64,000 nucleotides of DNA, from assembly GCA_029204225.1 (NCBI GenBank), contig CM055097.1:67170972-67234971 (forward strand), written 5' to 3'. This stretch comes from Diphasiastrum complanatum (taxonomy: Eukaryota; Streptophyta; Lycopodiopsida; Lycopodiales; Lycopodiaceae). Shown piece by piece: positions 57,775 to 64,000 of the stretch. Every line of letters begins with the position of its first letter. Within the stretch, counting starts at the first letter, position 1. Under the pieces are notes generated by a model. That model saw only the letters and a list, made by a program, of their open reading frames with translations. It was not told the DNA's origin and searched no databases. The position numbers and the translations under genes were made by a program.

Positions 57775-58883
57775 TAAATCTATGTTCAGGCTTGGCATTG
57801 TGTTGGAATCAATTCTTGTCCTATGGATATGTTAACAATCAATAATGCAACACCATCTACAAAAGACAGAGATGGTTCAATGGGGCCTTAAGCATATGAT
57901 AAATTTGATGTTGAGTTTGTACTAAGTACAATAATAAACATAAATATGCCATTTTTCATTGATTGACAACTCTTGAAGGGCATTATAGCTCTTGGCAAAG
58001 CGATAAATATTTTTATTAGACATATGGACCGTCAATTTTAATGTCCATTTAATGAGATTTGGATGTGATAAATTACTCTTAGAATCTTTTCTATAAAATG
58101 AAATTAAAAAAACATCTTTTGAGATGTGAAAGAGGACGTGTTTGAATGCAAATATGCAAAGCACTATAAAATTCTTTGAAATAACTAGCTTTTCTTCTTT
58201 CTTGCAATGCTACAACAAAATGTAAGAATTGTTTTTTGCATAGCCAAAACATTGACATGAGAGAGTACTTTGAGAAAAGAAGGGATGAAAATATGGCATC
58301 TTGGAGAGAAGGCATCTAGGGGGAGGAAGCATACAAACAATAGAGATGTTTGCATAGTCTAGTTGGTGGAAGCTAGAAATGTTGGATGAAATAACCTTTC
58401 ACAAATGAAATGCAAAAGAATAGAAAAAGGCAAGCTCATAATAGCCTAAAGAGTGATCAAGGCATTTTCTAGATGGAGACCAGTGTTAAGATAAAATTTT
58501 ATTCTTGACGATGGATGAACCATTGTCATCTTTCTCCCATGCCAATCAATTGTGTGGAGGCCAAAAAACTAATGTCCTTGTTTTTATCCCACCTTGGGCT
58601 TTTGGTAAACTCTATGTCATGGAGTGTCCACCTTAGGAGTAGCTTTTGAATTGACACAAGTTGAGTCAAGATAAATTTTCAAAGTTTTACTATTTAGTAG
58701 TACATGTTTCAAATAAAGGTGTACAAAGGCTAGATACTTATCCTCAACTCAATTGCCATGAAAATATGATGCTATCTATGTAAAGGCCACTAAGATTGGC
58801 TAGTTGATGTGATATTTATCAAGATATATCTTTATGGTAAAGGACAAAGTGACTAGCTAAGCATTAAAGATGTGAGAGATTTA
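57775..58883. other. Gene-free AT-rich spacer
   Basis: It starts with the target-site duplication TAAAT. I recognise no coding sequence, RNA gene or repeat. Confidence 0.5.
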
Positions 58884-58975
58884 ATAAAAAATAAAATTTT
58901 AATGTGGAATTGGCGCAAGCTTGATCAAACCTTGCTTGATACAATAATGCTAACGTATTTAAGAATCTTATTGCC
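58884..58975 (+). repeat. Direct repeat, left copy
   Basis: About 92 bp with AATAAAATTTTAATGTGGAA, then TTGGCGCAAGCTTGATC, then TTGCTTGATACA. It matches 60189-60286 at about 80%. Near its middle is a GC-rich core with a faint tRNA T-arm look (clearer in the right copy as GGCTCAAACCCC). Confidence 0.8.
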
Positions 58976-60188
58976 CTCGGCTAGAGGCCCTTCCCCAGTG
59001 GAACAACCTTGGAGGGTGAACTTCCCGTATGTGAAAACAATTTTCATTTTTTTAAATTTTTAAAAAAAATTGTGTTGTTAAAAAATCGTTTCTTATGCAC
59101 CTTTCAAGTGGTAGGTGTGAAAAGAGGTAAATTTTTTTACATGCACCTTTTGATGCCTAAAATTCTTAAATATGCTATAATTTTTTTATCTGCACCTTTT
59201 GAGTGGAAGCTACATGTAAAATTAGTAATCTTTTTGATCTGCACTTTCTAAAAACGTAATGCCAAGTCTTCAATTTTCCTGTGTGTTTTTGATGCACCTC
59301 CAGAGGTGGAATTTGATTGCATCATGTGAAATTTGCTGGTATTTCCAGAATTCTGATTCTTAAGTAAACGCATCACCGATTCTGTGCAGAATGTAGGAAA
59401 GAAAAAAATTTCAGACAGGTCATTACGCTCCCACCCTCGGGCAAGGGCCCTCCCAGCACGGAAGGCCCTCGGGGCAGGGCCTTCCCCCCCACAAAAAGTT
59501 GCACGAAAAAAAAAGTACACATAGATTGCAGAGGAGGAGATATCTCCATCTCCTTTGTTAGAAAGTCAAAATTGATACCTGCAGGGGGTGGGTGGGGGGG
59601 GCTCTGAGGGCGTCCTTTCATGGGTGGAACTGCCTGAGAAGACATCCTTTTGTGACGTAATTCTTTTTACTTTTTTTTTGCTGTAATATTTTTTATCGTG
59701 TAGTTTTTGACAACCACAAGGTGCATGTGTAAAAGAATTTTGTCGTAAACTTTTTTGTCTCGGAGATTCCAATGTGAGAACTATCACCATTTTCTTCATT
59801 AAAAAGACAACAATGATATTACGGGAATAGAAATGGCTCGTAAAGAACGCACATTCTGTAGAGAGAGAGCGTACATTTCGTAGAGAGAGAACACACATTA
59901 CGTAGAGAGATAATTGTAGAGAGTGAATGACAGATTTCGAAGGAGAGAGAAAGGTGGATGGATATTCTGAAAGAGAAAGGTGGATGAATATTTTGCCCAT
60001 GGAGGTGCTTTCAAGACACAAAGCAAACCTGAGCACCTCATTACTAAACAAAAATGGCTCGTAGAGCGCGGAATCCTTCCATTTGCTTTTAAAAAAAAAA
60101 TCAGCACCAAGAAAGTAGAGATGCATGGATTCCGCTATAGCAGGCACATCCAATGCAAAAAAATGTTAAAACTGGTATTACAAATGTG
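58976..60188. other. 1.2 kb segment between direct repeats
   Basis: The composition is mixed. Around 59430-59490 and 59580-59630 there are GC-rich blocks with mirrored CCCTCGGGCAAGGGCCCTCC-like words, and around 59860-59970 GAGAGAGA-type repeats. A 195-codon open frame on the minus strand (59566-60153) does not look like a protein family I know. It could be an insertion or the spacer between two halves of a duplication. Confidence 0.4.
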
Positions 60189-60286
60189 AGAAATTTAGTA
60201 AAATAAAATTTATTAATGTAGAATTGGCGCAGGCTCAAACCCCGCTTGATACATATTATTGTTAGCGAATTTAAAAATCTGATTCC
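60189..60286 (+). repeat. Direct repeat, right copy
   Basis: This is the partner of 58884-58975. It ends about 235 bp before the SSRP1 start codon, so the duplication reaches into the promoter side of that gene. Confidence 0.8.
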
Positions 60287-60522
60287 ATAATATTCGCACA
60301 TTTCTGACGGGTACAGCGACCTCCAAAACGTAACAACACACGCGTATACTCTGTACTGGTCTCTCTGCCTCGATTAGCGGGCGTCGCTTGACGGGCGAAT
60401 CCCAGATGAAGGTCCTGTAGCCCGTCAACTTGAATGGCCAAAACTTATCAGCTCAAATTTATCGGCATCGACAAACTGGATCGTGAGCTCTCTCTCGAGA
60501 GCGAGTCGATCGATCGAGAGAC

Positions 60523-61699
60523 ATGGCGGATTCATCAGGCGTCCATCAGTACGGAAACATACTTCTCGGTGGCCGTGGTGGTACGGTAAGCATTCGGCAA
60601 ATAAGCTCGGATTCATTTTCTGTTTGCATTCATGTGTTTGTGTAATAAATCAGCTGGTTTAGTCCGAGAAGCTGAACAGGAAAAACCAAATCTAGGAATC
60701 AAGTTATCATCTATCCATCATTCAGCTATGACATATCTAATTTCATGATAAAGAGGTTGTGTTGCCCTTTTCGATATCTTATTGCCTTCACAGACTCATT
60801 TTAGCATTCAGCTGAGCAACTAGTTATGTAAAGAAATGTGTCTCGTAGTCCGGTAATTTTTGGAAACATGCGGTTGTAGTTGTTGATTGTGATTTTGGCT
60901 GGCTATTTGTGAGATCTGGTGAAGATTCTGCCTGAGGCAAATCAGCTAGATTCTAGAAAGAAAATATAACATCTAAGCTTCAAAGAATTGCTGTATGGTG
61001 ATCATTGCCGCATGGTACTTGTATTGTCGTGTTTTATGCTCAAAAGCATCAAAAAAGATGTTGATTGCGCATGCACTATGGAATAATATTTCCTGAACTT
61101 TTATGTATAGGAATTAGTTGAATCGGCACAACAAATTCATTGTATTCTGCATACTTTTCTGGCCACAGATGTATATAGAAATTTGCTACTGGAAGCTACA
61201 CTGACGAACTTGTTGCTAAAATTTGGAGTTCCTGGAATTTTTTACTTGGAGATTTTGCAGGTTTAGTACTTGTAATTAAATCCTTTTTATCAACTTGAAC
61301 TTCAGAGGCATACTATTATGGAATGTGAAGAGTAAAATGCGTTTGCCCCTCTGTGTGTACTGCGACTGTATATGCACTTTTTACTTATGCATTATAAAAT
61401 TCAGCAAATCAGGAATTTGCTGTTTCATTTCACAAAAACTCTTTTGGGGATTGGAAGGATGCAAGATCTATTTCCATTATAACAAATATTCTGAAATGTG
61501 ATCTGGAGGGCAGAATCCAGGACAGTTGAAGATACATCCAGGAGGCTTTTTGTGGAAAAAGTCAGGGGGAGGTAAGGTGGTGGAAGTGGCGAAAGGAGAC
61601 ATTTCTAGTTTAAACTGGACACGAGTGCCCAAGGGATACCAACTGGCCATCCGTCTGAAGGCAGGTTCCAATGTGAAATTCAATGGTTTTCGTGAGCAG
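60523..61699 (+). CDS. SSRP1: FACT complex subunit SSRP1, first two coding exons (partial)
   Basis: SSRP1 pairs with SPT16 as the histone chaperone FACT, which loosens nucleosomes for RNA polymerase II and DNA replication in the nucleus. Exon 1 (60523-60585) encodes 21 residues ending GNILLGGRGGT. Exon 2 (61514-61699) encodes NPGQLKIHPGGFLWKKSGGG through KFNGFREQ, the well-conserved start of the SSRP1 N-terminal/POB3-like domain. The splice sites are GT (60586) and CAG (61511-61513), then GT (61700), and both exons join in phase 0. The ATG context is GAGACATGGCG. The next exon, expected to begin near an Asp-Val, was not found before the window end, so intron 2 exceeds 2.3 kb or the gene is broken. 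The upstream 230 bp is GC-richer and contains TCTCTCTCGAGAGCGAG just before the start, suggesting the 5' UTR. Confidence 0.93.
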
Positions 61700-63071
61700 G
61701 TTAGGGCTAAAAGTCGCTTCTCGTCTACCTCTGATATTTGATCAAGCCAGTCATTGTTATGCTTGTTTCAGATCCCTACTTCTATATGAAAGAGTAACTC
61801 CTTATTGTGTGATTTCATAGTGAGCCCAGTAGCAGAACTTCTGCTAGCTAAATATCAGCATTTCAATATGATAGCTGGTTTCAGGAAGTCGGTTATGCGA
61901 CTAATACTTTTATATGTACAGGAGAGAGTCTCAAATGTGCGTATGTGTATGTGAGTTCCAATGGTAGTGCGACTGTCTATGAACATTGTATACTTTATAG
62001 ATGCTCGTAGCTTTTATTCCATGCTACCTGCAATGGAGCTGATTTTTAGAAAAATTCTTTTGTTTTTCAGATCATCTCTTGGTTGATATGAGTGTCTTAG
62101 AGTTAATTCTTGTTTAGATTTTCAATGACCAATCGAAATTCTTCTCTTGCATGAGATGCCTGTCTAAGGTTACATACAATGCTTATACAAGCATCGTCTA
62201 TTTATTGCCTTAGCAATTCCCAGTTCTTACATATGCATTCATCTTTAATTTCCCAATAGTTGAAATGGCTATTATCTTTGTTTTCTGTAAAAATTTGAGC
62301 AAGTTGGAGTATTGATATCAAATTCCTGTTTGAGAAGGTCATGGCTTTGCGTCATACTGTTATCAAGGACCTTTGTCTTGTAGCTTGTTTCTCAGCTTCA
62401 TAGAAGTGCATGAAACTCAAAACTGTGAGTAAAGGTTAAGGTCTATGTGATGCTCAGATGAGGCTGAATTTCCACACGAACAGCATCATGATTCACATTG
62501 ATTGAAGTATGAATAAACATAGTGACCCGTAAAACACATAACTTGCCAATTTGTATTCAGAATACAACAAAGAAATGTCAACAGGAGGAACAATCTTGCA
62601 AAATATGAACAAGATGACATTCCTTCCCAGCAATATAACTTCCAAGCCTCAAATTGAAAATTGGTACAGTATCCCCCAGCCCTTAATGGTAGGAGTTCAA
62701 ATTTGTGATGGAATCCTACATATTTGAGAAAGTTAAGAACTTGTGCTTTCACAGTTGCATTATACAAAGAACTAAAATGTGGATCTTCAATATTTGAACT
62801 TCCACATATCAAATTAGCAAACAAAAGGCATCTTCTTAACATCCCATAATAGGAAACTTCAATATCCAAGTAGCATTCAAACTCGTTTGAATATTTGTTA
62901 CGAACTAGTTTGAAACATGAACATTTCGAACATGTTTCAAAGGTCCCCAATTGTGGACAAGATATTTTTGAGCCCCAATATCCCAAAAGGGCCCCAAAAT
63001 GGGTCCATAGTTCTAAGTAGGCCCAAAACAAAATCAAACTATAGGGTGTAGATATGCTTAGAGCATATGTT
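61700..63071. other. SSRP1 intron 2 (presumed)
   Basis: No exon matching SSRP1 was seen. A 220-codon open frame on the minus strand (62486-63148) covers part of it but resembles no family and overlaps the gypsy fragment on its far side. Confidence 0.5.
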
Positions 63072-63370
63072 AGTGAAACGCAGACTAACTGGGTGAAATA
63101 TTTGCCACTAGTAGAGTATGCGTATAATGATAAAAAGCATGTGTCCACAAGGATGGCCCAATTGAGCTCAATTATGGATTCCAGCCGATGATCCAGCGAC
63201 TCTAGGGATTCCCGGGATTCCCAGGAAGGTACTTAGTGTTGCAGAGTTCTTGACACAGATGTAAACTAAGTTGGATTTAGCGCGTCAAAAACTTTCCAAG
63301 GCTCATGAAGATTGAAGTATGAAGAAAGATTGGAGCAGAATCAAGTAGATCATAAATGCTATTTTATCAT
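63072..63370 (+). pseudogene. Ty3/gypsy integrase C-terminal fragment
   Basis: The reading NWVKYLPLVEYAYNDKKHVS is followed, after a shift, by ELNYGFQPM. Further along come AEFLTQM, a stop and KLDLARQKLSKAHED. These are the end of the gypsy integrase core and the following helix. Stops and shifts make it a fossil. It lies in the presumed SSRP1 intron, in the same direction as the gene. Confidence 0.82.
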
Positions 63371-64000
63371 TTGCAAAAGTAGTACAGATTGTATTTTCCA
63401 CAATGCATGCAGCTGCATGCATATGTTTAGTCAAAATACTTCTAACTGATTTTTCTTGAGACTGTCTCATACTTCTTGTATGGCGCCTTCTCTAAAGTGC
63501 AAATACTCTGTAGGATAGCTTCTCCATTTTATGCTCTATTCTAATGTTTATTAAAAGCGTTTTGCTGTGCCCCTATGGCCTCCAACATCATTCTCAGCCA
63601 GTTGCAACCGTAGATGATGCAACGTATTTTGCTTCACTCAAAGATTGATGTTAGAATCCCCATCGTCGAATCCGGTTATTGCTAAGAGACAATTAGGTGA
63701 CGAACGCTACGTTACCTCCCATCCAGAGAGCTATTGCCACCTCTCCCCCGTGCATTGGAGCAATTCGGATCTCTGATAAGCCATGGTGTCCCATACCACC
63801 ATGCCTTATCCTCGACCCTCACCTACCTACTTGTTGAGGCCTAGAATAACGTCCTGACTTGACCAGCAGTGGAAGAGCTGGTCATTCTCCAGGAGAGAAT
63901 GAATGACAAGCTCATGGAGATCCACCTCTATATATGTAGTCCAGGTGGGGTCATCTCCGACCATAGGGATCACACTTGACCAACGACATGCGTCGGTTGT
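63371..64000. other. Window end; no gene recognised
   Basis: Composition shifts to higher GC from about 63640 to the end. I found neither an SSRP1 exon nor a transposon domain that I would defend. Confidence 0.4.

Noticed and set aside
59566-60153. 195-codon minus-strand open frame
   Set aside because: It has low-complexity Ser/Lys/Pro composition, covers GAGAGA and poly-A tracts, and matches no family I know.
60189-60286. tRNA gene
   Set aside because: Only a T-arm-like word is present. No acceptor stem, D-arm or anticodon arm could be folded around it.
62486-63148. 220-codon minus-strand open frame
   Set aside because: There are no recognisable motifs, and it overlaps the antisense of a gypsy integrase fragment. 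It is likely open by chance.

Overview
This 64 kb window is nuclear DNA of a land plant. It holds spliced genes with GT-AG introns, a RabD2/Rab1-type GTPase, an isoflavone-reductase/PCBER-like oxidoreductase and the N-terminus of the FACT subunit SSRP1. These genes are islands in a large amount of Ty1/copia and Ty3/gypsy retrotransposon sequence. Introns of about 1 kb and nested, variously aged LTR elements point to a repeat-rich genome such as a fern, lycophyte, gymnosperm or large-genome angiosperm. The sequence alone does not let me choose among these.

Layout. 0.2-3.7 kb: complete 8-exon Rab gene (+). 5.0-7.2 kb: decayed copia RT/RNase H, a probable LTR and two tandem tRNA-Met-type primer-binding sites. 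8.9-10.0 kb: decayed copia gag/protease (-). 12.2-15.5 kb: complete 5-exon PCBER-like gene (-), with G-box/ABRE-like motifs upstream. 16.3-16.6 kb: six-copy tandem repeat. 17.9-21.3 kb: internally deleted copia element (-) flanked by about 0.8 kb repeats. 23.9-24.6 and 41.2-41.9 kb: two copies of one Athila/Tat-like 5' fragment with a decayed tRNA-Asp-type PBS. 25.9-32.9 kb: two related gypsy elements fused end to end, scarred by a LINE patch, an inverted gag segment and a MITE. 32.9-34.1 kb: broken coiled-coil coding sequence. 34.1-40.2 kb: young copia element (-), nearly intact but with a frameshift and a lost integrase Asp. 43.3-46.7 kb: copia element (+) whose RT is replaced by unrelated sequence that stays open. 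46.7-50.2 kb: satellite field made of GGTCC-type repeats in both orientations, dispersed GC-rich perfect or near-perfect palindromes, and a 115-bp satellite in six near-identical copies. 53.2-57.8 kb: complete non-autonomous copia element with 2% diverged LTRs, a perfect 5-bp target-site duplication and one long gag-protease ORF, but no RT. 58.9-60.3 kb: 1.2 kb segment between direct repeats. 60.5 kb to the window end: first two coding exons of SSRP1, with a gypsy integrase fragment in the following intron or downstream.

The three host genes are housekeeping or metabolic and not obviously linked in function. The most interesting material lies in the mobile DNA: at least two copia derivatives that have lost reverse transcriptase but keep long open frames (one, at 53-58 kb, recently mobile), and the palindrome/satellite field at 46.7-50.2 kb, whose origin I do not recognise. 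Percent identities are counts or estimates by eye. Nothing was searched against a database.
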